DNA from: [Eubacterium] siraeum
Lineage (GTDB): Bacteria; Bacillota; Clostridia; Oscillospirales; Ruminococcaceae
Assembly: GCA_025150425.1 (NCBI GenBank)
Contig: CP102281.1
Location: 62,001 to 126,000, forward strand
DNA length: 64,000 nt
Direction of reading: 5' to 3'
Shown here: one piece after another, positions 49,989-58,234 of the stretch
How positions within the stretch are numbered: the first letter of the stretch is position 1
Layout of the letters: every line of letters begins with the position of its first letter
Made by a program: the position numbers and the translations under genes
The notes under the pieces: model-generated
Database searches by the model: none
Told to the model about the DNA's origin: nothing
The model's input: the letters and a program-made list of their open reading frames with translations, nothing else

Positions 49989-52900
49989 ATGAAGCTGAAA
50001 AGAACATTGACGGCTGTTGTTGCGGCGGTAATGGCTTTTACTGCGGTCGCTACACCGCTGGGCGACAATATCCCTGCGCTTGAAGGAGCGTTTTCCGCAG
50101 GTGCGTATTACAGTGTTAAGGATAGCTTTTATCCTGTTACACTGACAGGTGACGGGGCTGTGGATATGGTCAATGTTGCTGTGGCACAGAACGGTAGGAA
50201 AGATGATGATGCCGGATGGTATCCCAGCAGTGAGGCGTGGTGTGCCGATTTCGTCCTTGACGTTGCCAGAGTTGCCGGTCAGACAGTGGCAGTTCCGGAC
50301 GCACCTGCTAATGCGGCTTGCGGTACTTTCAGAAATGCACTGCTGAAAGCAGGGGCGATGGAGGTTGAAACCGCACAGGCGGGCGACCTTGTATTTTACT
50401 GCAGTACAAGCGGTGATACTACATATCATGTAGGAATAATGAAAGACAGCAGATATTCTGTTGAGGGCAATGCACTTTTGAACCGTGTATTTCAGGTTGT
50501 AGACAACAGGGATACAATGACATACACTACCACCAAAGGTCTGTCTATTGCCAACGGTGATATTAAAAGGGTGTTTATAAGACCGAACTACAGCAATTCT
50601 ACAAATGATGTTGCGGTTACAAGCATCGTTGCGAGTGAACTTGCAAATAAAATAAACTGGTTAAGCACACAGTATAAACATGGCGAATACTGGAATCAAT
50701 ATAACGGTTCATTGGATAAAACCGGTCCGAATCCGTGCCCATGTAAAGCAATGGGTTATACATGGTGCGGACAGCAACATAACGGATATTGTGACTGCAA
50801 ATGCGGTGTATTCCACGGCGGCGAGCAGTGTTACGGCTTTGCTTCCAAAATGTTTTATTTAACATTCGGAACATATCAGGAAAACGCAGAGAAAATATAC
50901 AGCATAAATGATGTGTGTGCCGGCGATGTAATCAGATACGGAGGAACAGCAGGACATTCCGTATTTGTTATTAAGGTAATCGGTGATACGATCTATTATG
51001 TTGACTGTAACGGAAACGGAGTTCCTTGTCAGGTAAGATGGAATGCAACGGTAAATAAATGGGGTAAGGTTGCAGGATATTCATTTGGATACAGATACCA
51101 CATGAGAGGTAACACAATAAAGAATCCATGGGGAGAGCCTGATCCAACACCTGATCATGTCGTTCCCAACCCTTCAAACTATCCTGTTGCCAACAACACA
51201 TATACAATCAAGAACGTTGCTACAGGCAAGATGATGAATGTATATGCAGGCACTGACAAAGACGGCACAAAGGTTACGCTTTGGGACAGAGACGGTACTA
51301 CAGAGCAGAAGTTCAGACTTGAACACATAAGCAACGGTTCATATTGGATTTTTGCAATGTGCTCATCAAACGGCAGTAACAGAGTAGTAGATACAAATAT
51401 CGGTTCAGACCATGTATGCAATGTCGGAGATTATATTGATATTTGGGGCAGAGGAAGTTATGACAACTGCCAGAAATTCAACGTCGTATCTGTCGGAAAC
51501 AACAAATATGTATTTGAGCTTTCAACGATAGATAATGCTGTTATCGGCATATCGGGCAGTGGAAACGGCGATCAGCTCCAGCTACAGAAATATAAGGAAA
51601 ACGATAATCAGTTTTGGTATTTCTGTGATATGAACGGTAATGTTGTAAACCCTGCGCCTCACACCCATTCCTACGGCGCATGGTATGATAAAACAAAACC
51701 TACCTGCACGAGTGCCGGTGTTCAGGAACAGAAATGTTCATGCGGTGATATAAAAACAAGAACTGTAGCCGCTCTCGGTCACAGCTGGGGCGGTTGGGCA
51801 ACAGCAACAAAGCCCACCTGTACGGCACAGGGCGTTGAGCAGCGTACCTGCTCCAGATGCTCAAAGGCAGAAACAAGATATATTACGGCACTCGGACACA
51901 ATTATTCTTCTGAATGGACGATAGACAAGCAGGCTACCTGCTCGGCAGAGGGTTCTAAATCAAAGCACTGCACACGCTGCAGTTCGGTTACAGAAGTAAC
52001 AGCAATACCCAAGACAGCGCACAGCTATAAAACCACTGTTGTGGCACCTACGCTTACATCGCAGGGATATACTGTTCACGAATGTACGGTGTGCCACTAC
52101 AGCTATAAGGACAGCTACACCTCGCAGATAACACTGTCTGCTGTTACCGGTGCAAAGGTAAAGACGCAGGGTACTACCTCGCTCACACTTGCATGGAACA
52201 AGAATGCAAGTGCAAACGGTTATGTTGTTGAGCAGTACAAGGGCGGTAAGTGGACGCAGATTGCAAAGACGAGCAGTAACGCAACGGTTACATATACTGT
52301 AAACGGACTGAAGGCGGACACCACCTATACGTTCAGAATAAAGGGCTATGTGGTTTCCGGCACAACGGAATACAGTGGTGAGTATACAAGACTTGCGGCT
52401 AAGACGAGGATAGCGAATGTCGGTACGTTCAAAGGCTCGACGGTTTCCGGCAGTGCGGTAAAGCTTGATTGGAGCAAGAATGACAAAGCTACAGGCTACG
52501 TTATCGAGCAGTATAAGGGTGGAAAGTGGACGGCACTTGCTACCACAAAGAACAACACCACGCTTACGTTTACTGTCAAGGGACTTGCAAAGGGTACGGC
52601 TTATTCTTTCAGAATAAAATCGTTCAGAAAGACAGGAAGTACGACCGAGTTCAGTGAGTATACGGCTATAAAGGCGGCTACGCTTCTTGACAGTGTGTCC
52701 GATTTCAAGGTCACATCGGTAACAGGCTCGTGGATAACTCTCGAATGGGCTAAGAATGATAAGGCTACCGGCTATTCTATCGAGCAGTACAAGGGCGGTA
52801 AGTGGACGGTAATTGCTACCACGAAGAATAATACCACGCTTAAGTTTACTGTTAAGGGACTTAAGAACGATACTACATATTCGTTCAGAATAAGGGCGTA

Positions 52901-53243
52901 TAAGACTGCCGGCGGTGTTACAGCTTACAGCGATTATGTGAGAATAGCAGGCAAGACGAGGATACCGAATGTTGCAAAGTTCACAGGTTCTGCGGTTTCT
53001 GCAAGTGCGGTGAAGCTCGACTGGAGCAAGAATGACAAGGCTACGGGCTACGTTATCGAGCAGTATAAGGGCGGAAAGTGGACGGTGCTTGCGACTACAA
53101 AGAACAACACCACGCTTTCGTTTACTGTGAAGGGGCTTGCAAAGGGTACTACTTATTCTTTCAGAATAAAATCGTTCAGAAAGACGGGAAGTACGACCGA
53201 GTTCAGTGAGTATACGGCTATAAAGGCGGCTACAAGGAAATAA
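49989..53243 (+). CDS. Secreted two-domain CHAP-type cysteine peptidase with ricin lectin, Cys repeats and FN3
   Basis: This 1084-residue protein has a signal peptide (about 1-25). A CHAP-like domain at about 55-200 has C85 (EAWCADFV), H147 (YHVGIM) and N161 (VEGNA). A second papain-fold domain at about 215-375 has C281 (QCYGFAS), H323 (GHSVFV) and D339, preceded by a Cys-rich insert (250-272). A ricin-type beta-trefoil covers about 400-545, Cys-x2-Cys repeats about 555-710 and four GGKW-type FN3 units 716-1084. CHAP domains usually cut peptidoglycan; a role in lysis, competition or cell-wall turnover is inference. It is the paralogue of the next gene. Confidence 0.82.
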   Translation: MKLKRTLTAVVAAVMAFTAVATPLGDNIPALEGAFSAGAYYSVKDSFYPVTLTGDGAVDMVNVAVAQNGRKDDDAGWYPSSEAWCADFVLDVARVAGQTVAVPDAPANAACGTFRNALLKAGAMEVETAQAGDLVFYCSTSGDTTYHVGIMKDSRYSVEGNALLNRVFQVVDNRDTMTYTTTKGLSIANGDIKRVFIRPNYSNSTNDVAVTSIVASELANKINWLSTQYKHGEYWNQYNGSLDKTGPNPCPCKAMGYTWCGQQHNGYCDCKCGVFHGGEQCYGFASKMFYLTFGTYQENAEKIYSINDVCAGDVIRYGGTAGHSVFVIKVIGDTIYYVDCNGNGVPCQVRWNATVNKWGKVAGYSFGYRYHMRGNTIKNPWGEPDPTPDHVVPNPSNYPVANNTYTIKNVATGKMMNVYAGTDKDGTKVTLWDRDGTTEQKFRLEHISNGSYWIFAMCSSNGSNRVVDTNIGSDHVCNVGDYIDIWGRGSYDNCQKFNVVSVGNNKYVFELSTIDNAVIGISGSGNGDQLQLQKYKENDNQFWYFCDMNGNVVNPAPHTHSYGAWYDKTKPTCTSAGVQEQKCSCGDIKTRTVAALGHSWGGWATATKPTCTAQGVEQRTCSRCSKAETRYITALGHNYSSEWTIDKQATCSAEGSKSKHCTRCSSVTEVTAIPKTAHSYKTTVVAPTLTSQGYTVHECTVCHYSYKDSYTSQITLSAVTGAKVKTQGTTSLTLAWNKNASANGYVVEQYKGGKWTQIAKTSSNATVTYTVNGLKADTTYTFRIKGYVVSGTTEYSGEYTRLAAKTRIANVGTFKGSTVSGSAVKLDWSKNDKATGYVIEQYKGGKWTALATTKNNTTLTFTVKGLAKGTAYSFRIKSFRKTGSTTEFSEYTAIKAATLLDSVSDFKVTSVTGSWITLEWAKNDKATGYSIEQYKGGKWTVIATTKNNTTLKFTVKGLKNDTTYSFRIRAYKTAGGVTAYSDYVRIAGKTRIPNVAKFTGSAVSASAVKLDWSKNDKATGYVIEQYKGGKWTVLATTKNNTTLSFTVKGLAKGTTYSFRIKSFRKTGSTTEFSEYTAIKAATRK

Positions 53244-53265
53244 TCGTAAATATATGACAGGCATC

Positions 53266-53297
53266 ACAGGCATCGTGCAGACGGTGCCTGTTTTGTT
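53266..53297 (+). terminator. Terminator of the first CHAP/lectin gene
   Basis: ACAGGCATCG / CGGTGCCTGT (10 bp, one G-T pair), loop TGCAGA, then TTTGTTTT. Identical to 56850-56881. Confidence 0.85.
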
Positions 53298-53317
53298 TTG
53301 CGGCGGTGGGGAGGTGT

Positions 53318-53470
53318 GAGGGGCAGTGGTGCAAAGTTTGAGCAAAAAACGCAAGTTTTGCAAAACGGTTGAAAACGGAGGGTGAAGAGTGTATTCTTGA
53401 ATCAGGATGGCAGTATTAATAATCGTATTATACTGTTGGTCTCTATTCTGAATTATAAGGAGAGGTTTCT
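53318..53470 (+). promoter_or_regulatory. Duplicated upstream region of the second CHAP/lectin gene
   Basis: A near-copy of 49836-49988, including GTTTTGCAAAAC at 53355-53366 and the same ribosome site. The conservation suggests shared regulation or a recent duplication. Confidence 0.6.
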
Positions 53471-56400
53471 ATGAAGCTGAAAAGAACAGCGGCGGCTGTT
53501 GTTGCGGCGGTAATGGCTTTTACTGCGGTTGCTACGCCGCTGGGCGACAATCTGCCGGCAGTAAGGGACAGCGTGAGCATTACAGCGGAGGCTCTGTCGG
53601 TGGGCGATATTGATAATAAAATGCAGCAGCTGTCTCAAAAATATCCGAACGGTGCGAACTGGCAGAATTACTTTGGCGGCGGCTATTACCAGGGTACAAG
53701 CCAGTGCTTCGGTTTTGCACGGTTTATCTTCAATCAGCTGTTTGGCTGTGATGTGGCTAAATCCTATTCGGCATATTATAAATTGTCATCAAACCAGAAT
53801 GTAAACTGTCTTGGTACGATAACAAGCTGTAATTACACCAGCGCATATAATCTGCTCAGGCAGGCGAAGAAAGGCGACTTTATACAGGCACAGAGCTCGT
53901 ATGGTCCTCATTCGATGATAGTTGTCGGCGCTGATAACAACAACATCTACATATATGACGCAAACTGGGATACAAGCCCGAGTTCAGATGTCATCAGATA
54001 CAATGCGGCGATTTCATACTCGAAATTTGCGAGTACGTTCAGCTACGGAATATCGCTTTACAGATATAATAATTATCCGAGCGAAACCTGGTATGGCAAC
54101 AGAAATGTTGAAAACATCGGTACGGGCTTCTATGCGAATATAATCAACGCTTATTCGTCAAAGCCTGTTGCGGTAAACGGTACTAATGTCGAGCTTGCGG
54201 ATCCGACGAGCGAAAAACATGCGGTATGGTATTTTGAACGACGTGACGACGGTTCATACAAAATAACGAACTGTAAGAATAATCAGGCACTTGATGTAAA
54301 GGGCTGTTCGGCTGAGCCTGAGGCGAATGTACAGACCTATGAAAGCAATGATACCGATGCACAGAGGTGGTTCCTTTACCGCTCCGGAGACGGCTACCTT
54401 TTAAGACCGAAATGTGCCGACAATGTTCTTGACGCTCACAACGGAGGAACTACTGCCGGAACCAATATCAAGACATGGATATTGAACGAAAGCGGAGCAC
54501 AGGTGTACAAGATATGGAAGTTGAATGTGCCTTCGGCAAGTAAGGTGAGCGTAAAGGTCGGCACAAGCTATACACCTACTGTTTTTACATGGACAGCTAC
54601 AAGCGACACCACAGAGTACACTGTGAAGATATGGAAGGGCAAGCTGTGGGCAGGCGATCCTTATCATATAAAGTGGAATGCAACCGGAAATACATATTCA
54701 ATACAGTTGCCCGAAGGCCATTATGAGGCTTATGTCGATTCGTGCAATACATTCTCTGTCACGAAGAGCTCAAACAATGTTTCGTTTGATGTTGTGAAAG
54801 GCGAGTGCCCGCATTCATACGGTGCATGGTCGGTAGTGACGTATCCCACCTGTACGGCACAGGGAGAGGAAAAACAGGTCTGCTCGATATGTCAGAAGGT
54901 CAACACAAGAAAAACGAAGGCACTCGGACACAATTATTCTTCTGAGTGGACGATTGACAAGCAGGCTACCTGCTCGGCAGAGGGTTCTAAGTCAAAGCAC
55001 TGCACACGCTGCAGTTCGGTTACAGAAGTAACAGCAATACCCAAGACAGCGCACAGCTATAAAACCACTGTTGTGGCACCTACGCTTACATCGCAGGGAT
55101 ATACTGTTCACGAATGTACGGTGTGCCACTACAGTTATAAGGACAGCTACACCTCGCAGATTACACTGCCTGCAGTTACCGGTGTAAAGGTAAAGACGCA
55201 GGGTTCGACTTCGCTCACACTTGCGTGGGATAAGAACGCAAGCGCAAACGGTTATGTCGTTGAGCAGTACAGTGGCGGTAAGTGGACACAGATAGCAAAG
55301 AGCTTCGGCAACGATGTTGTTGACTATACTGTAAAGGGACTTAAGGCGGATACGCTGTATACGTTCAGAATAAAGGGTTATGTGGTTTCCGGCACAACGG
55401 AATACAGCGGTGAGTATACAAGACTTGCGGCTAAGACGAGAATAGCGAATGTCGGTACGTTCAAGGGTTCGACGGTTTCCGGCAGTGCGATAAAGCTCGA
55501 CTGGAGCAAGAATGACAAAGCTACAGGCTACGTTATCGAGCAGTACAAGGGCGGAAAGTGGACGGCACTTGCTACCACAAAGAATAACACCACGCTTTCG
55601 TTTACTGTGAAGGGGCTTGCAAGTGCGACTGTATATTCGTTCAGAATAAAGTCGTTCAGAAAAGCCGGCGGTAAAATCGAATACAGCGAGTACGCAAGTC
55701 TTAAGGCGGCTACTTCATTCAGCGGTGTGAATAACCTTACGGTAAAGAGCTATACGGCTTCGGCAATTACGCTTGCGTGGAACAAGAATGCAAGTGCAAA
55801 CGGTTATATAATCGAGCAGTACAAGGGCGGCAAGTGGATACAGATTGCAAAGACTTCAAGCAATGCGGTTGTATCGTACACAGTAAGCGGACTTGCGGCG
55901 GATGCCACCTATACGTTCAGGGTAAGAGCGTATAAAACTGCGGCAGGCAAGACGATATACAGTGAGTATACAAGACTTGCGGCTAAGACGAGAATAGCGA
56001 ATGTCGGCACGTTCAAGGGTTCGACGGTTTCCGGCAGTGCGGTAAAGCTTGATTGGAGCAAGAATGACAAAGCTACAGGCTACGTTATCGAGCAGTACAA
56101 GGGTGGAAAGTGGACGGCACTTGCTACCACAAAGAATAACACCACGCTTACGTTTACTGTGAAGGGACTTGCAAGTGCGACTGTATATTCGTTCAGAATA
56201 AAGTCGTTCAGAACCGTAAACGGCAAGACAGATTACAGCGAATATACAAGTCTTAAGGCGGCTACTTCATTCGGCGGCGTGAATAACCTTACGGTAAAGA
56301 GCTATACAGCTTCGGCAATTACGCTTGCATGGAACAAGAATGCCGGCGCTACAGGATATGCACTTGAGCAGTACAAGGGCGGTAAGTGGACGCAGATTGC

Positions 56401-56827
56401 AAAGACGAGCAGTAACGCAACGGTTACATATACTGTAAACGGACTGAAGGCGGATACCACCTATACGTTCAGGGTAAGAGCGTATAAGACTGCCGGTGCT
56501 TCAAATGTTTACAGCGATTATGTGAGAATCGCAGGCAAGACGAGGATACCGAATGTGGCTACGTTCAAGGGCAGTGCAGTTTCACAATCGGCGGTGAAGC
56601 TCGACTGGAGCAAGAATGACAAGGCTACGGGCTACGTTATCGAGCAGTATAAGGGCGGTAAGTGGACGGTGCTTGCGACTACAAAGAACAACACCACGCT
56701 TTCGTTTACTGTGAAGGGGCTTGCAAAGGGTACTACTTATTCTTTCAGAATAAAATCGTTCAGAAAGACGGGAAGTACGACCGAGTTCAGTGAGTATACG
56801 GCTATAAAGGCGGCTACAAGGAAATAA
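53471..56827 (+). CDS. Secreted cysteine-peptidase-like protein with ricin lectin, Cys repeats and six FN3 units
   Basis: This 1118-residue paralogue of the preceding gene shares the signal peptide and propeptide start almost exactly. It has a single papain-fold domain (about 45-205) with C79 (SQCFGFA), H147 (GPHSMIVV) and D163 (YIYDANW), equivalent to the second domain of the neighbour. A ricin-type lectin covers about 215-355, a beta-sandwich about 360-455 and the Cys repeat region about 460-595. Six GGKW-type FN3 units alternate between two subtypes. The last FN3 and the 3' end are nearly identical in DNA to the neighbour. The catalytic activity is unproven. Confidence 0.8.
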   Translation: MKLKRTAAAVVAAVMAFTAVATPLGDNLPAVRDSVSITAEALSVGDIDNKMQQLSQKYPNGANWQNYFGGGYYQGTSQCFGFARFIFNQLFGCDVAKSYSAYYKLSSNQNVNCLGTITSCNYTSAYNLLRQAKKGDFIQAQSSYGPHSMIVVGADNNNIYIYDANWDTSPSSDVIRYNAAISYSKFASTFSYGISLYRYNNYPSETWYGNRNVENIGTGFYANIINAYSSKPVAVNGTNVELADPTSEKHAVWYFERRDDGSYKITNCKNNQALDVKGCSAEPEANVQTYESNDTDAQRWFLYRSGDGYLLRPKCADNVLDAHNGGTTAGTNIKTWILNESGAQVYKIWKLNVPSASKVSVKVGTSYTPTVFTWTATSDTTEYTVKIWKGKLWAGDPYHIKWNATGNTYSIQLPEGHYEAYVDSCNTFSVTKSSNNVSFDVVKGECPHSYGAWSVVTYPTCTAQGEEKQVCSICQKVNTRKTKALGHNYSSEWTIDKQATCSAEGSKSKHCTRCSSVTEVTAIPKTAHSYKTTVVAPTLTSQGYTVHECTVCHYSYKDSYTSQITLPAVTGVKVKTQGSTSLTLAWDKNASANGYVVEQYSGGKWTQIAKSFGNDVVDYTVKGLKADTLYTFRIKGYVVSGTTEYSGEYTRLAAKTRIANVGTFKGSTVSGSAIKLDWSKNDKATGYVIEQYKGGKWTALATTKNNTTLSFTVKGLASATVYSFRIKSFRKAGGKIEYSEYASLKAATSFSGVNNLTVKSYTASAITLAWNKNASANGYIIEQYKGGKWIQIAKTSSNAVVSYTVSGLAADATYTFRVRAYKTAAGKTIYSEYTRLAAKTRIANVGTFKGSTVSGSAVKLDWSKNDKATGYVIEQYKGGKWTALATTKNNTTLTFTVKGLASATVYSFRIKSFRTVNGKTDYSEYTSLKAATSFGGVNNLTVKSYTASAITLAWNKNAGATGYALEQYKGGKWTQIAKTSSNATVTYTVNGLKADTTYTFRVRAYKTAGASNVYSDYVRIAGKTRIPNVATFKGSAVSQSAVKLDWSKNDKATGYVIEQYKGGKWTVLATTKNNTTLSFTVKGLAKGTTYSFRIKSFRKTGSTTEFSEYTAIKAATRK

Positions 56828-56849
56828 TCGTAAATATATGACAGGCATC

Positions 56850-56881
56850 ACAGGCATCGTGCAGACGGTGCCTGTTTTGTT
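56850..56881 (+). terminator. Terminator of the second CHAP/lectin gene
   Basis: The same hairpin as 53266-53297, within a 3' region copied together with the end of the coding sequence. Confidence 0.85.
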
Positions 56882-56946
56882 TTGTGGCGGTGGGAAGGTG
56901 TGAGGTGAAAATAATGCGAAATTTACCGAAAACTGCGTTATTACAC

Positions 56947-56975
56947 TTGCAAAAGTATCGGATTTCTGTTATAAT
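56947..56975 (+). promoter_or_regulatory. Sigma-A promoter of pheST
   Basis: TTGCAA, a 17-base spacer and TATAAT. The predicted leader to the pheS ATG is about 185 bases. Confidence 0.82.
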
Positions 56976-57062
56976 GTCTATCGTGTAGGCATAGGCTTTG
57001 ATTTTAATTTCCATAAAAAGCCATATTACATAACCATATTATAATTAACCGACGCAGGAAAA

Positions 57063-57170
57063 ATGCGTGAAAGGTCGTGTTATCAGTGGAACGATTCGGT
57101 TCCATCGTCTTTGCCTGACGGCAAGATCAAATACAGGATAATAAATAACGAGGAAAGAATAAAGGTATGA
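57063..57170 (+). CDS. Possible 35-codon upstream ORF overlapping the pheS start
   Basis: An ATG at 57063 opens a frame of 35 codons whose TGA at 57168-57170 overlaps the pheS ATG (ATGA). A weak GCAGGA lies upstream. The frame contains two hairpins (TGGAAC/GTTCCA and TTGCC/GGCAA) and no Phe codons, so it is not a classic Phe attenuator peptide. It could couple translation to pheS or be fortuitous. Confidence 0.35.
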   Translation: MRERSCYQWNDSVPSSLPDGKIKYRIINNEERIKV

Positions 57171-58189
57171 AAGAACAGTTACAGAATATAAAGGAGCAGG
57201 CGCTGAAAACTATCGGCGACTGCGTTGACGTTAAGCAGCTTGACGAGCTGAGAGTAAAGTACCTTGGCAAGAAGGGCGAGCTTACAGCTATACTCAAGAG
57301 CATGGGTAAGCTGTCCGCTGAGGAAAGACCTGTTATGGGTCAGCTTGCAAACGATGTAAGACAGTCGCTTGAGGGCTTTATTGCACAGAAGCAGGCACAG
57401 CTTAAATCTGCGCTTATGGAGCAGAAATTAAAGAAGGAAACGCTGGACGTTACCATGCCCGGAAAGCAGCAGGCGATGGGAGTACGTCATCCGCTGAATA
57501 TAGTTCTTGACGAGCTTAAGGAAATATTCAGAGGAATGGGATACACTGTAGTAGACGGTCCTGAGGTCGAGGAAACGAAGTATGTTTTCGATATGCTTTT
57601 AACAGAGGACGGTCACCCTGCAAGAGATGAGCAGGATACATTCTATATTACCGATGAAATCCTTCTGCGTACACAGACATCTTCCGTGCAGATAAGAACA
57701 ATGCTTAAAAACAAGCCTCCTATAGCTATCATAAGCCCCGGACGTGTTTATCGTCCCGACGCTGTTGACGGCACGCACTCGCCTATTTTCCACCAGTGCG
57801 AAGGCCTTGTAATAGATAAGAATATCACATTCGGCGATCTTAAGGGTACGCTTGAAACGTTTGCTAAGCGTCTTTACGGCGACGAGGTAAAGCTCCGCTT
57901 CCGTCCTCACCACTTCCCGTATACAGAGCCGTCAGCCGAGGTTGACTTACAGTGCTTCAAGTGCGGAGGCAAGGGCTGTCCGCTCTGCAAGGGCGAGGGC
58001 TGGATAGAGATGCTCGGTTCAGGCATCGTTCATCCGCAGGTACTTATCAACTGCGGAATAGATCCCGAAGAATACAGCGGTTTCGCTTTCGGTATAGGAC
58101 TTGAGCGTATTGCTATGATGAGATACAACATAGACGATATGCGTCTGCTGTACGAGAACGATCAGCGTTTCCTCGCACAGTTCAGATAA
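57167..58189 (+). CDS. pheS: Phenylalanyl-tRNA synthetase alpha subunit
   Basis: This 340-residue catalytic subunit charges tRNA-Phe. An N-terminal coiled-coil arm (about 1-90) precedes the class II core: HPLNIVLDELKEIFRGMGY, PLLRTxTS-type motif (EILLRTQTSSVQIRTM), GRVYRPDAVDGTHSPIFHQ and motif 3 FGIGLERIAMMRY. A C..C..C..C cluster (CFKCGGKGCPLCKGEG) in the insertion is probably a zinc site, as in many bacterial PheS. pheT follows 45 bases downstream. Confidence 0.97.
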   Translation: MKEQLQNIKEQALKTIGDCVDVKQLDELRVKYLGKKGELTAILKSMGKLSAEERPVMGQLANDVRQSLEGFIAQKQAQLKSALMEQKLKKETLDVTMPGKQQAMGVRHPLNIVLDELKEIFRGMGYTVVDGPEVEETKYVFDMLLTEDGHPARDEQDTFYITDEILLRTQTSSVQIRTMLKNKPPIAIISPGRVYRPDAVDGTHSPIFHQCEGLVIDKNITFGDLKGTLETFAKRLYGDEVKLRFRPHHFPYTEPSAEVDLQCFKCGGKGCPLCKGEGWIEMLGSGIVHPQVLINCGIDPEEYSGFAFGIGLERIAMMRYNIDDMRLLYENDQRFLAQFR

Positions 58190-58234
58190 GAGAATTCAGA
58201 AATACCGATAGGAATCGTAAAAGGAGATATTAAC

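Noticed and set aside
56976-57166. T-box riboswitch in the pheS leader
   Set aside because: The GTGGAAC...GTTCCA hairpin is suggestive, but the conserved T-box AGGGTGG(N)ACCGCG sequence and a downstream terminator with T-run are absent.
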